Below, one piece after another: positions 44,338 to 52,953 of a stretch of DNA of 64,000 bases. The stretch's first letter is position 1; each line of letters opens with the position of its first letter. Source of the DNA: Arthrobacter_E sp044748305 (GTDB lineage: Bacteria > Actinomycetota > Actinomycetes > Actinomycetales > Micrococcaceae); contig NZ_JBIVFT010000001.1 in assembly GCF_044748305.1 (NCBI RefSeq), positions 186,001-250,000 of the forward strand, read 5' to 3'. A program made the position numbers and the translations under genes. Below the pieces are notes generated by a model. That model searched no databases. It had not been told where the DNA came from and saw only the letters and a list, made by a program, of their open reading frames with translations.

Positions 44338-45423
44338 GTGCCGTCACATCCCATTCGCGTTGCCATCGTCGGTGTTGGCAACTGCGCCGCCTCACTGGTT
44401 CAAGGCGTCGAGTACTACAAGGACGCCGACCCCAAAAGCACTGTTCCGGGCTTGATGCACGTCGAGTTCGGCCCGTATCACGTGGGGGACGTGCAGTTTG
44501 TGGCGGCTTTCGACGTCGATTCCAAGAAGGTGGGTCTCGATCTCGCCGATGCGATCGGCGCGAGCGAGAACAACACGATCAAGATCGCGGACGTGCCCAG
44601 CACGGGTGTGACGGTTCAGCGTGGTCACACCCTGGACGGCCTGGGACGCTACTACCGCGAGACCATCGTCGAGGCACCGGAGGAACCGGTTGACGTGGTC
44701 GCGGCACTCAAGGCCGCCGAAGCGGACGTCATGGTCTGCTACCTGCCCGTGGGCAGTGAGGAAGCCGCCAAGTTCTACGCGCAGTGCGCCATCGACGCCG
44801 GAGTCGCTTTCGTCAATGCGCTTCCCGTCTTCATCGCCGGAACCCCGGAGTGGGCCGCGAAGTTCGAGGCAGCCAAGCTCCCGATCGTGGGCGACGACAT
44901 CAAGAGCCAGATCGGTGCCACCATCACGCACCGCGTCATGGCGAAGCTCTTCGAAGACCGCGGCGTGACCCTGGACCGGACGTACCAGCTGAACGTCGGC
45001 GGCAACATGGACTTCAAGAACATGCTGGAGCGCGACCGCCTGGAATCCAAGAAGATCTCCAAGACGCAGGCCGTGACCTCCAACGTCGAGGCCGAGCTGC
45101 GGGCCGATGACGTCCACATCGGCCCGTCCGACTACGTCGCCTGGCTCGATGACCGCAAGTGGGCGTTCGTCCGCCTGGAAGGCCGTAACTTCGGTGACGC
45201 TCCGGTGTCGTTGGAATACAAGCTGGAGGTCTGGGACTCCCCGAACTCGGCCGGAGTGATCATCGACGCCATCCGTGCCGCCAAGATCGGTCTGGACCGC
45301 GGTGTGGGCGGACCGCTGCTCTCCGCCTCAAGCTACTTCATGAAGTCTCCGCCTGAGCAGGCCAACGACACCGTGGCCCGCGAGAATGTGGAAGCCTTCA
45401 TCCGCGGCGAGCGCGAACGCTGA
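44338..45423 (+). CDS. ino1: inositol-3-phosphate synthase
   Basis: 361 residues from GTG 44338 with AAGGAG upstream. It resembles mycobacterial Ino1 along its whole length: VAIVGVGNCAASLVQGVEYY (NAD-binding loop), VPGLMHVEFGPYHV, VSYLPVGSEEA-like VCYLPVGSEEA, GDDIKSQIGATITHR and LNVGGNMDFKNMLER. It turns glucose-6-P into inositol-3-P, the acceptor for MshA (encoded at 48495-49724), and so starts mycothiol and phosphatidylinositol synthesis. Confidence 0.95.
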   Translation: MPSHPIRVAIVGVGNCAASLVQGVEYYKDADPKSTVPGLMHVEFGPYHVGDVQFVAAFDVDSKKVGLDLADAIGASENNTIKIADVPSTGVTVQRGHTLDGLGRYYRETIVEAPEEPVDVVAALKAAEADVMVCYLPVGSEEAAKFYAQCAIDAGVAFVNALPVFIAGTPEWAAKFEAAKLPIVGDDIKSQIGATITHRVMAKLFEDRGVTLDRTYQLNVGGNMDFKNMLERDRLESKKISKTQAVTSNVEAELRADDVHIGPSDYVAWLDDRKWAFVRLEGRNFGDAPVSLEYKLEVWDSPNSAGVIIDAIRAAKIGLDRGVGGPLLSASSYFMKSPPEQANDTVARENVEAFIRGERER

Positions 45424-45440
45424 GCCGTTCCGGCATAACG

Positions 45441-45507
45441 AACAACGCGGGGTCATTTCCGGCCCGATGTCCACAAGGAATCGGGCCGGAAATGACCCCG
45501 CGTTGTT
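45441..45507. repeat. 28-bp perfect inverted repeat (long intergenic hairpin H5)
   Basis: Arms 45441-45468 and 45480-45507 are exact reverse complements over 28 bp with an 11-base loop. It lies between the convergent ino1 and UDG-like genes and probably ends both transcripts. TTTAA follows on the plus side. Confidence 0.9.
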
Positions 45508-45523
45508 TAATGTCGCGGCGTTG

Positions 45524-46630
45524 TCAGCGGCGGCCGGTTTGCAGGCCTGCCCGGCCCATGGCGTCCGCGTAGGAACGGCCCATGTCGATCAGCCATTCGG
45601 TCTGGCGCTCCTTGGAACCCGCAAAGCTGCGACCGTGCAGCGAGCGGGCCTTGTAGACCTTCAGGCCGCGACGCCAGATGAGCGGGTTGTCAGTCTTCAG
45701 CAGCATCTGGGCGAGACGGTTGGCCTCGGTGCCGTGGGCCACGATCGCGGAAACGCGCGGGAGCAGGCGCATCAGGGTGAGCAACGGCTTGAGGCCGGCG
45801 TTCACCTGTTCGGGGGTGAGCTTGCCGTTGGACTCGCCCGGAGTGAACCACGGGTGGGTGTTCCACGGCAGGAGCCATTCCGGACGGAGCCCGAGCTGGA
45901 ACTGCAGACCGAGCAGGCGGGTGGCCGCGGCGTCGTCGCCGGCCCAGACGGTGCCGTTCGGTGAGGCTTCGCTGTTGTTGGAGAAAAGCGAGACGATCCG
46001 TGCCTCGTCGGCGGAGTGCATCGGGTCCACGTAGGGGACCTCGAAACCCGGGCGGAGCTTGCGCAGCAATTCGACGTGTTCATTGACGACGGCGATGTGC
46101 GGGGCGAAGAAGGGGCTGTCCGGGCGGCTCGGCGCGGGCTCCGGTGCGTCTTTGTCCGCGGGGGCTTCGGCTTCCGGGGCCGTTTCCACAGCGACGGCGG
46201 TGACTGCCTCGACAGCTGCTCCGTCGGCGAGATCCGCGTCGTCGATGTCGTCCGTCGGCGCCTCGGGGAGGGAGACTGCGGTCGGCTGGGGTTCGAGGCG
46301 GCGGGTGATCACCGGACCGGCCTTGGGCGCGGTCTTGGAAACCTTCCGGACGGCGGCCTTCGTGGTCGACGTGTCTTCGGCTCGTGCGCTCGTGCTGGCT
46401 TTCGCAGTCACGGACTTCCGAGATGCGGACTTCTTGGGTGCGGAGGCGTCGAGATCGTCATCTTCGTCTTCGACGAAGAGGTCGTCCAGCATGCGGTCGA
46501 GTTCGTCGTAACCGCTGTCGAAGTCGTTCTCGGCGTTGTGGACGTGGCCGAAACCCTCGTCGTAGCGGGAGGTACGACTGCCGTCGTAATCCTCATCCTC
46601 GAAATAATCCGTGTCAGCCAGGGCGGTCAT
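45524..46630 (-). CDS. uracil-DNA-glycosylase-superfamily-like protein with long acidic N-terminal arm
   Basis: 368 residues. Residues 1-~175 are low-complexity, acidic then Ala/Lys/Pro-rich and probably disordered. Residues ~178-330 resemble the small UDG-like family of actinobacteria and proteobacteria: VPYVDPMHSADEARIVSLF, then LLPWNTHPWF and a C-terminal LLPRVSAIVAHGTEA. The family's first active-site loop, usually an LLLEAPGP-type strand, reads SLFSNNSEAS here, so activity is doubtful or altered. GAGGAGAG lies upstream of the ATG. Assignment rests on remembered family motifs, not on a search. Confidence 0.55.
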   Translation of the reverse strand: MTALADTDYFEDEDYDGSRTSRYDEGFGHVHNAENDFDSGYDELDRMLDDLFVEDEDDDLDASAPKKSASRKSVTAKASTSARAEDTSTTKAAVRKVSKTAPKAGPVITRRLEPQPTAVSLPEAPTDDIDDADLADGAAVEAVTAVAVETAPEAEAPADKDAPEPAPSRPDSPFFAPHIAVVNEHVELLRKLRPGFEVPYVDPMHSADEARIVSLFSNNSEASPNGTVWAGDDAAATRLLGLQFQLGLRPEWLLPWNTHPWFTPGESNGKLTPEQVNAGLKPLLTLMRLLPRVSAIVAHGTEANRLAQMLLKTDNPLIWRRGLKVYKARSLHGRSFAGSKERQTEWLIDMGRSYADAMGRAGLQTGRR

Positions 46631-46855
46631 GAGGGCAGGGCTCTCCTCGGGTCAAGCAGGGGCCGCATCCGGACGCGCAGAGGCACGCCCGGTGAAAGCC
46701 GGGAAGTGGGGGAGGGGTGCCCACCGGAATGCCGGTGAGACCACCAATCCTAGCAAGCCGCGGGACTCTTTCAGCGCCGTCGTGGCCGAAATCTCTTCTC
46801 TTACAGACCTGGGGCCGAGGCAAGCCCGGGACACGGAGCGCCCGTCGGGCACAGT

Positions 46856-46887
46856 GCAGGCCCTACGCGAATTCGCGGGGGGCCTGC
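46856..46887 (-). terminator. terminator of the DUF3100-like gene
   Basis: GCAGGCCC (46856-46863) pairs with GGGCCTGC (46880-46887) and encloses the perfect 12-base palindrome CGCGAATTCGCG (46866-46877). It lies ~30 bases downstream of the minus-strand gene. The rest of the 285-base gap 46631-46915 holds only a possible -10 (TAGGAT, 46752-46747) for the UDG-like gene. Confidence 0.6.
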
Positions 46888-46915
46888 GCTTCCGGAAGTG
46901 GCGGGGCGGGCCGGC

Positions 46916-48328
46916 TCAGAGGTGGATCACGAACTGTGCCAGGGCTGCGGCGGCCACGAAGCTGGCCGTGAAGGTGATGCAGGCGATCACCACCAGCCTC
47001 CAGTTCAGCGTCTTGAGGGCATTGACGTCGCGTCCGATGTTCAGGCCCAGCATCGCAATGGAGGCGAGACCCACGAACAGGGGATTGAAGTCTTTCGTCA
47101 CGGACACCAGCACTGAGGAGAACGGCATGAACGGTGCCGTCACGAGAGTGGCCAGGGCGAGGACCCAGACGCTCGGCGGGACGTTCGGCAACACCTTGCT
47201 CAGAAGGAACGCGATGGCCGTCAGAACGCCCAGCAGCAGAATGCCGGTGATCTGGCTGGGAGCGAACTTGTGGGTGCCGATCACATTGAGCATCAAACCG
47301 ACCGCGAGGCTCGCGACGAAGACGAGAATCCATTGCTTCGAACCCATGGCGACTTCGGGGTCCTTGATCACCGCGGTGACGTCGAGCTTCTCGGTGCTGT
47401 CATCCGCCTTCCGGGCGGCGGGTCGGACGGCTGTGCCCTTGGGTCCAACGCGCTGCCCTTCGTCGTCACGCCGGAACAACCGGGACCAGAAGCGGTAGAG
47501 GCGCTGGGAGATGGGCAAGGAGACGAAGACCCCGGCATAGAAGCCCACCAAGTTGGTCACGAGATTGGACAGCCCCGCCAACGCCAGGATTTCGGCCGCC
47601 TGATCAGGGTGGATGGCGGAGAGCGCGGCCGCTCCGCCGAGCATCATGGAGCCTGAACCAAGCCCCAGGCCGAGTGCCAGAGACCGGACATCGAAGATGC
47701 CCAACCCGCCGAGGAAACCAGCAAGGAGCGAGATGAAGACGGCGCCGAAGACGCTGCCGAGGAGCCAGACGGAGAAGACACCGCGGTAGACGGGGGACTT
47801 CACCCCGAACTTCTGGAGTGCGTATGCAAGGTAGGACTCGCGGTCGATCGCCCAGGTGGCGCCGATGGCTGCCTTGCCGAGCCCGAGGGCAACCGCCACC
47901 GGCAGGGCCAGGATGACCGTGCCGAAGATGTGGCCCACTTCCTGCAGGACGATGGCCGGGCCGATGGTGCTCAGCTTGCCCAGAGACGGTCCCACTCCCA
48001 CGCCCAGAGCCGCCAGGAAGAGCACGATACTGACGTTCAGGAGCACGGAGTTGACGGCACGGTTCTGGCCGGACAGCGGCTTCCAGCGTTGAATCCCGAT
48101 GACGGCACCCATCAACACGGCCCAGAGAACGGGCTGGAGCACGATGGCCGCGCTGCCGAGCGGGATCGTGTAAGTGCCCACCAGGATCGCAGCGGAACAG
48201 ATCACCGCTGACAGGAGGATCATCGAGGTCCATTGCCGGGCGGTCGGGGAGAACCACCGGGAATCGGTTGAGGATGAACCGTGTGGTGCGGAATGCGCCG
48301 CCGGCGTGGATTCTGTGTGGTGAGACAT
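46916..48328 (-). CDS. polytopic membrane protein, DUF3100-like
   Basis: 470 residues from ATG 48328. After a ~30-residue soluble N-terminus there are about ten hydrophobic spans, with a ~45-residue charged loop in the middle (FRRDDEGQRVGPKG...). Glycine-rich helices (LALGLGLGSGSMMLGG, GVGPSL) recall transporters. It fits my recollection of the DUF3100 family, whose function is unknown. A promoter with a palindromic site over its -10 lies upstream, suggesting an inducible transporter. Confidence 0.65.
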   Translation of the reverse strand: MSHHTESTPAAHSAPHGSSSTDSRWFSPTARQWTSMILLSAVICSAAILVGTYTIPLGSAAIVLQPVLWAVLMGAVIGIQRWKPLSGQNRAVNSVLLNVSIVLFLAALGVGVGPSLGKLSTIGPAIVLQEVGHIFGTVILALPVAVALGLGKAAIGATWAIDRESYLAYALQKFGVKSPVYRGVFSVWLLGSVFGAVFISLLAGFLGGLGIFDVRSLALGLGLGSGSMMLGGAAALSAIHPDQAAEILALAGLSNLVTNLVGFYAGVFVSLPISQRLYRFWSRLFRRDDEGQRVGPKGTAVRPAARKADDSTEKLDVTAVIKDPEVAMGSKQWILVFVASLAVGLMLNVIGTHKFAPSQITGILLLGVLTAIAFLLSKVLPNVPPSVWVLALATLVTAPFMPFSSVLVSVTKDFNPLFVGLASIAMLGLNIGRDVNALKTLNWRLVVIACITFTASFVAAAALAQFVIHL

Positions 48329-48373
48329 CGGACGGTGGCCTTTGGAGGAGGAGAGGCCGGGGAGGATCCGGCA

Positions 48374-48408
48374 TTTTGGTATACAGAAAAGTGTAAGCCT
48401 TGTCACAA
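48374..48408 (-). promoter_or_regulatory. promoter and operator 1 of the DUF3100-like gene
   Basis: On the minus strand TTGTGA (48408-48403) and TGTATA (48385-48380) are spaced by exactly 17 bases. The -10 is covered by TTTTGGTATACAGAAAAG (48374-48391, plus strand). A near copy of this sequence lies ~84 bases upstream in inverted orientation. Confidence 0.6.
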
Positions 48409-48457
48409 TTCCCCCGCAAGGGCCTCTTTAGGCCAAAAGGGCGGAGTGGCAAAAGTG

Positions 48458-48476
48458 CTTTCGGAATACCAAAAAG
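48458..48476 (-). promoter_or_regulatory. operator 2 of the DUF3100-like gene
   Basis: Read on the minus strand, CTTTTTGGTATTCCGAAAG matches operator 1 in the pattern TTTTGGTATNCNGAAA. It lies upstream of the -35, between the promoter and the mshA stop. Two such sites suggest a repressor that bridges them; no regulator gene is adjacent. Confidence 0.45.
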
Positions 48477-48494
48477 CTCATCCGTGGCGTGAGT

Positions 48495-49724
48495 TCAGAC
48501 CGTCAGGCTCGGAACCCCGGTCAGGGCGCGTCCATAGGCGCCCAGGGTGGCCCGTGCCGCGCGGTCCCAGCCGAACGCCGCTGCATGCCGCACGGCTCCT
48601 GCTGAGAGCACGGCGCGGAACGCGACGTCGTCGTGCAGCCGCTCCAGCGCGGCGGCCCAGGCCGTGATGCGGTGGTCCTCCAGCAGGAGGCCGCTGACGC
48701 CGTCGGCGACGGCCTCGCTGAGCCCGCCGACGCGGGTCGCGAGCACCGGGGTCCCGCAGGCCTGGGCCTCCAGCGCCACGAGCCCGAAGGACTCGCTGTA
48801 GGAGGGCATGGCCACCACATCGGCCGCGCGGAACCAGTCCGCGAGCTCGGCACGAGGAACCGCGTCGAGGCGCGTGACGATGTCGCGTACCCCGCAGGAT
48901 TCGATGAACGAGTCGATGTCGTATTGCCGGGCCCCGCTCTGCTCCCCGAGCAGAGTCACCCGCAGGGGGATGTCAGGCCGCCGGGCACGCAACGCGGCGG
49001 CAGCATGGACGAGGACGTGTGGACCCTTGAGCCGCTGCATGCGACCGGCGAACACGACGTGGAACTCGCCGTCTGAGGCGGCCCGGGCTGCCGTCCTCGG
49101 GGTGAAGACGTCCAGATCCACGCCGGGCGCCACGATGTCGATCAGCTCGGGAGAAGCGTCGTAGTGCGATTGCAGCTCCCTGGCTTCCGTGGGCGTATTG
49201 GCCACGAGCCGGGCGGCCCGGTCCACGATCAGCTGCTCGCCCTGTTCCCGGTTCTCGGGCTCGGCATGTTCCCCGGAGTGAAGATGCTGATTCTTCACCC
49301 GGGCCATGGTGTGCATCGTGTGGACCAGCGGCACGTCCCAGTCCCGGGCGAGGTGGACGCCGGCGACCCCGGAAAGCCAGTAGTGCGAGTGGATGACCTG
49401 ATAGTGCCCTTGCGGCTGGGAGGCCCGGATGGCGGAGATCTCATCGGCCATCTGATGGATCAGCCCCGGCAGTTGCTCTTTGGGAATGCGCCGGACAGGC
49501 CCGGCCTGGATGTTGTGAACGCAGACGCCGGCCTCAGGGTGCTCGACGCTGGGCTGCCCAGGGGAGACCGCGCGAGTGAAGACCTCGACCTCGGTTCCCG
49601 CGGCCGCCAGTGAGGAGGCGAGCGAGCGGACGTAGACGTTCATCCCTCCCGCGTCCCCGGTGCCGGGCTGTTCCAGAGGGGAAGTGTGCAGGGAGAGGAA
49701 CGCGACGCGGCTGATCTGCGGCAT
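48495..49724 (-). CDS. mshA: D-inositol-3-phosphate glycosyltransferase
   Basis: 409 residues from ATG 49724. GT-B fold of family GT4: SLHTSPLEQPGTGDAGGMNVYV at the N-terminus, SHYWLSG, VHTMHTMARVKN, FAGRMQRLKGP and the nucleotide-sugar motif PSYSESFGLVALEAQACGTPV. It joins GlcNAc from UDP-GlcNAc to inositol-3-P, the first committed step to mycothiol, the actinobacterial thiol. ino1 lies 4 kb away. Divergent from alr. The ATG follows CAGGGAAC. Confidence 0.95.
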   Translation of the reverse strand: MPQISRVAFLSLHTSPLEQPGTGDAGGMNVYVRSLASSLAAAGTEVEVFTRAVSPGQPSVEHPEAGVCVHNIQAGPVRRIPKEQLPGLIHQMADEISAIRASQPQGHYQVIHSHYWLSGVAGVHLARDWDVPLVHTMHTMARVKNQHLHSGEHAEPENREQGEQLIVDRAARLVANTPTEARELQSHYDASPELIDIVAPGVDLDVFTPRTAARAASDGEFHVVFAGRMQRLKGPHVLVHAAAALRARRPDIPLRVTLLGEQSGARQYDIDSFIESCGVRDIVTRLDAVPRAELADWFRAADVVAMPSYSESFGLVALEAQACGTPVLATRVGGLSEAVADGVSGLLLEDHRITAWAAALERLHDDVAFRAVLSAGAVRHAAAFGWDRAARATLGAYGRALTGVPSLTV

Positions 49725-49855
49725 GATGTTCCCTGGCTCCTGCTGGTATCGGCGGACTGATGATGCCCCCTTGGCTGACTTTACCGCTCCGGGGCGGCGT
49801 GGCCGAAGCCTCATCCCCGTTCGTCAAGCTGAGAGGAACGGCAGAAGCCCCGTAC

Positions 49856-49861
49856 TAGGCT
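49856..49861 (+). promoter_or_regulatory. -10 box of a leaderless alr promoter
   Basis: TAGGCT is 6 bases before the GTG of alr, and there is no ribosome site. Same geometry as the glmS promoter. Confidence 0.55.
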
Positions 49862-49867
49862 TAACGG

Positions 49868-51139
49868 GTGACTTCTGAGACCCCTGCCTCCCCGAGCGTG
49901 ACGGACGCCGCAGTAGCTTCGGCAGCTGCGGCCACGCCGTCGTCCGCTCACGAGGTGCAGCCCCTGCCTGAACGCGCCGCCGTCGTCGACCTCGCCGCCA
50001 TCCGGCACAATGTGCGGCGGCTCGCGGAGATCGCCGCACCGGCGAAGGTCATGGCAGTGGTCAAGGCCGACGGTTACGGGCACGGCGCTCTCCAGACCGC
50101 TCAGGCAGCGCTCGACGGCGGTGCCGCCTGGCTCGGCACTGCGCACGTGAGCGAGGCGCTGGCGCTGAGGGCTTCGGGCATCGAAGCCCCGCTGCTTGCC
50201 TGGCTGCACACTCCTCAGACCGACTTCGCTGCCGCCATCGAAGCGGGCATCGACCTCGGCTGCTCCGGCTGGGACCTGTCCCACATCGTCGCTGCGGCCC
50301 GCGAAGTCCAGCGTCCGGCCCGGGTGCACCTCAAGGTGGACACCGGACTCGGCCGCAACGGGTCCACCGTGCAGTCCTGGGATCAGCTGATCGGCGAGGC
50401 CGTGGAGTATCAGGACGAGGGGCTGCTGAGGGTGGTCGGGATCTTCTCGCACCTTGCCGTGGCCGACGAGCCGCACCGGCCGGAGACCGATCACCAGCTC
50501 GAGGTGTTCCGCGAGGCGCTCGCGCTCGCCGAGGACGCCGGCATCGATCCGGAGGTCCGGCACATCGCCAACACCCCCGCCGCCTTCACCCGTCCGGACA
50601 CGCACTTCGACCTGGTCAGGGCCGGCATCGGCGTCTACGGTCTCTCGCCGTTCGCGGACCAGCGCAGCGACGAACTGGGGCTGACGCCGGCGATGACGTT
50701 GCAGACACGCGTAGCCAATTGCAAGGCCGTCCCTGCCGGACAGGGCGTCTCCTACGGGCTCCACTACCGCACCCAGGGGCCGAGCACTCTGGCTCTGATC
50801 CCGATGGGGTACGCCGACGGCGTGCCACGCATCGCCACGGGCGGACCCGTGCGTCTGGGCGGGAAGACGTACCCGGTGGTGGGCCGGATCGCCATGGACC
50901 AGATGGTCCTGGACCTGGGTGTCCAGCTGGACGACGCGGAGCGCCTCGAACTCGTCGGTGCCCCGGCGGTGCTGTTCGGCGACGGCTCCGATGGAGGCCC
51001 TCTCGCGGACGACTGGGCGTCGGCGGCGGGGACCATCAACTACGAGATCGTCACCCGCATCAGTGGCCGTGTGCCGCGCATCTACATCGACAGTGAAGCT
51101 CCCGTCGTGGGCGGCGGCCTTCCCGGAGCTGCCACATGA
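49868..51139 (+). CDS. alr: alanine racemase
   Basis: 423 residues from GTG 49868. The PLP lysine is K66 in AVVKADGYGHG; the catalytic tyrosine is in VSYGLHYRT; PMGYADG and GRIAMDQ are also conserved. About 35 non-conserved residues precede the barrel. It supplies D-alanine for peptidoglycan. First gene of an operon with tsaE, tsaB, rimI and tsaD, each joined by overlapping or nearly overlapping codons. Confidence 0.96.
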   Translation: MTSETPASPSVTDAAVASAAAATPSSAHEVQPLPERAAVVDLAAIRHNVRRLAEIAAPAKVMAVVKADGYGHGALQTAQAALDGGAAWLGTAHVSEALALRASGIEAPLLAWLHTPQTDFAAAIEAGIDLGCSGWDLSHIVAAAREVQRPARVHLKVDTGLGRNGSTVQSWDQLIGEAVEYQDEGLLRVVGIFSHLAVADEPHRPETDHQLEVFREALALAEDAGIDPEVRHIANTPAAFTRPDTHFDLVRAGIGVYGLSPFADQRSDELGLTPAMTLQTRVANCKAVPAGQGVSYGLHYRTQGPSTLALIPMGYADGVPRIATGGPVRLGGKTYPVVGRIAMDQMVLDLGVQLDDAERLELVGAPAVLFGDGSDGGPLADDWASAAGTINYEIVTRISGRVPRIYIDSEAPVVGGGLPGAAT

Positions 51140-51705
51140 GCGGCCCTCTCTGGAGCGTGACCTTCCAGGTCTCCGATGTGGAGCAGACTCAGGCGCTCGC
51201 CGAGCGCATCGCATCGTCCCTGTCCTTCGGAGACCTCCTGATCCTCAGCGGCGGGCTCGGCGCGGGCAAGACCACCTTCACGCAGGGACTCGGCCGCGGA
51301 CTGGGTGTGCGCGAAGGCATCATCTCGCCGACCTTCGTGCTGGCGCGCCGTCACCCGAATCTGCCCCAGGGGCCGCGGCCGGGAGGCCCGGATCTCGTGC
51401 ATGTCGACGCCTACCGCCTGGGCAGCGCCGAGGAGCTTGAGGACATCGATCTGGAGGAGAGTCTGGACGCCTCCGTCACGGTCGTCGAATGGGGCAAGGA
51501 TCGCGCAGAGCAGCTCTCCAGCAGCCGTCTGGAGATCGAGCTGGACCGTGCCACCGGTGCTTCGGCGTCGGAGGAGATCATCCTGGACTTCGAGGATGAG
51601 GATGAACCGCGCACCATCACCGTCACGGCGTTCGGTGAGCGCTGGCAGGATCTCCCCGGCTGGACCCGGGACGGCGTCGTAACGCCTCGGAAGGAAGAAC
51701 AGTGA
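51136..51705 (+). CDS. tsaE: tRNA t6A biosynthesis ATPase TsaE
   Basis: 189 residues. Walker A is GGLGAGKTTF, followed by SPTFVLARR (switch region) and VHVDAYRLG; VVEWGKDRA is the family C-terminal motif. TsaE regulates the TsaB-TsaD complex that adds threonylcarbamoyl to A37 of ANN-decoding tRNAs. ATGA overlap with alr and GTGA overlap with tsaB. Confidence 0.95.
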   Translation: MSGPLWSVTFQVSDVEQTQALAERIASSLSFGDLLILSGGLGAGKTTFTQGLGRGLGVREGIISPTFVLARRHPNLPQGPRPGGPDLVHVDAYRLGSAEELEDIDLEESLDASVTVVEWGKDRAEQLSSSRLEIELDRATGASASEEIILDFEDEDEPRTITVTAFGERWQDLPGWTRDGVVTPRKEEQ

Positions 51706-52394
51706 GCACCATTCTGGCCATCGACACCTCGGCCATCGCCAGTGCGGCCATCCTGCGCGACGGTGAGGGAGCCGCCGAGGTCCTGGCACGTTTCGCCACC
51801 GAGGACACTCGCAGTCACGCCGAGGTGACGGCCCCCGCCGTCGCCCGCCTGCTGCGGGAGAGCGGTGTGAACGGCAGCGGGCTGGACGCGATCGTGGTGG
51901 GCGTCGGGCCCGGCCCGTTCACCGGACTGCGCGCCGGTTTGGCCGTGGCGCGCACCCTCGGATTCGCTTGGGGGCTCCCGGTGCACGGCATCATGAGCCT
52001 GGATTCGATCGCGGCCGAAGCTGTTGCCCATGACGCCCCCGGGCGATTCGTCGCCGCCACGGATGCCCGCCGCAAGGAGGTCTACTGGGCGTTGTACGCG
52101 AACGACGCCGGAACGCCCCGGCTGCTCGACGGTCCCCATGTGCAGCGTCCTGCCGAGGTGCCCCTGAGCGATCTGCTCGGTACCGGCGCCGTCGTGTACG
52201 GTGCGGGCGCGGGCCTGTATCCGGAGGAGCTGCCGCCCGCGGAGGGTTTCGCTCGTACCCAGCCCGACGCCGTCGCACTCGGCACTCTCGCGCTCGCTCG
52301 TCTGGCCCGCGGTGAGGAACTCCTGGACACGGAGCCGCTGTACCTTCGCGAGTCAGACGCCCAGGTCCCCGGCCCACGGAAGAAAGCCCTGTGA
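51702..52394 (+). CDS. tsaB: tRNA t6A biosynthesis protein TsaB
   Basis: 230 residues from a GTG overlapping tsaE. The ASKHA fold is seen in ILAIDTSAIAS, VVGVGPGPFTGLRAGLAVARTLGF and ATDARRKEVYW. TsaB is the scaffold partner of TsaD, encoded two genes on. Confidence 0.95.
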   Translation: MSTILAIDTSAIASAAILRDGEGAAEVLARFATEDTRSHAEVTAPAVARLLRESGVNGSGLDAIVVGVGPGPFTGLRAGLAVARTLGFAWGLPVHGIMSLDSIAAEAVAHDAPGRFVAATDARRKEVYWALYANDAGTPRLLDGPHVQRPAEVPLSDLLGTGAVVYGAGAGLYPEELPPAEGFARTQPDAVALGTLALARLARGEELLDTEPLYLRESDAQVPGPRKKAL

Positions 52395-52407
52395 GGAGGA
52401 GCCTGTG

Positions 52408-52953
52408 ATGAGCGGCAACGACGAGTCGCCCCGGCACTATTCCGTTGACGAACGGGATCCCGGCTTCAGTCTGAGGACCATGACTCCGGAGGATCTGCCG
52501 GTGGTCCACGGACTGGAACTGCGGCTCTTCCCGGGGGACGCCTGGCCCTTGGAGATGTTCGAGGCGGAGCTGGCGCAGACGGAGACCAGGGAGTACTTCG
52601 TGGCCACCATCGGCGGCACGGTGGTGGGCTATGCCGGCCTCATGTGCATCCCGCCCATCGCGGATGTCCAGACCATCGCCGTGATCCCCGAGTTCGAAGG
52701 CCGGGGGATCGGCTCGGCCCTGTTGCGTACGCTGCTTCAGCGCGCTGCAAACGGGCAGGCGGAAGACGTTCTGCTGGAGGTCCGTGAGGACAACCCCCGC
52801 GCACAGGCGCTTTATCTCCGGTTCGGTTTTGAGCGGATCGCGGTGCGCAAACGTTATTACAAGGGTGGCATCGACGCTCTGATCATGCGGCGGGAACTGG
52901 GCGAGGAACCCGCGGAACCGTCCGCCGAGGGCCGTGGAGGAAGGGCAGTATGA
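52408..52953 (+). CDS. rimI: ribosomal protein S18-alanine N-acetyltransferase
   Basis: 181 residues from ATG 52408 with GAGGAGGA upstream. GNAT fold: LRTMTPEDLP, VQTIAVIPEFEGRGIGSALL (acetyl-CoA loop) and EVREDNPRAQALYLRFGFE. RimI acetylates the N-terminus of S18 and is commonly inserted between tsaB and tsaD in actinobacteria. The C-terminal ~15 residues are a Glu/Gly/Pro tail. Confidence 0.93.
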   Translation: MSGNDESPRHYSVDERDPGFSLRTMTPEDLPVVHGLELRLFPGDAWPLEMFEAELAQTETREYFVATIGGTVVGYAGLMCIPPIADVQTIAVIPEFEGRGIGSALLRTLLQRAANGQAEDVLLEVREDNPRAQALYLRFGFERIAVRKRYYKGGIDALIMRRELGEEPAEPSAEGRGGRAV

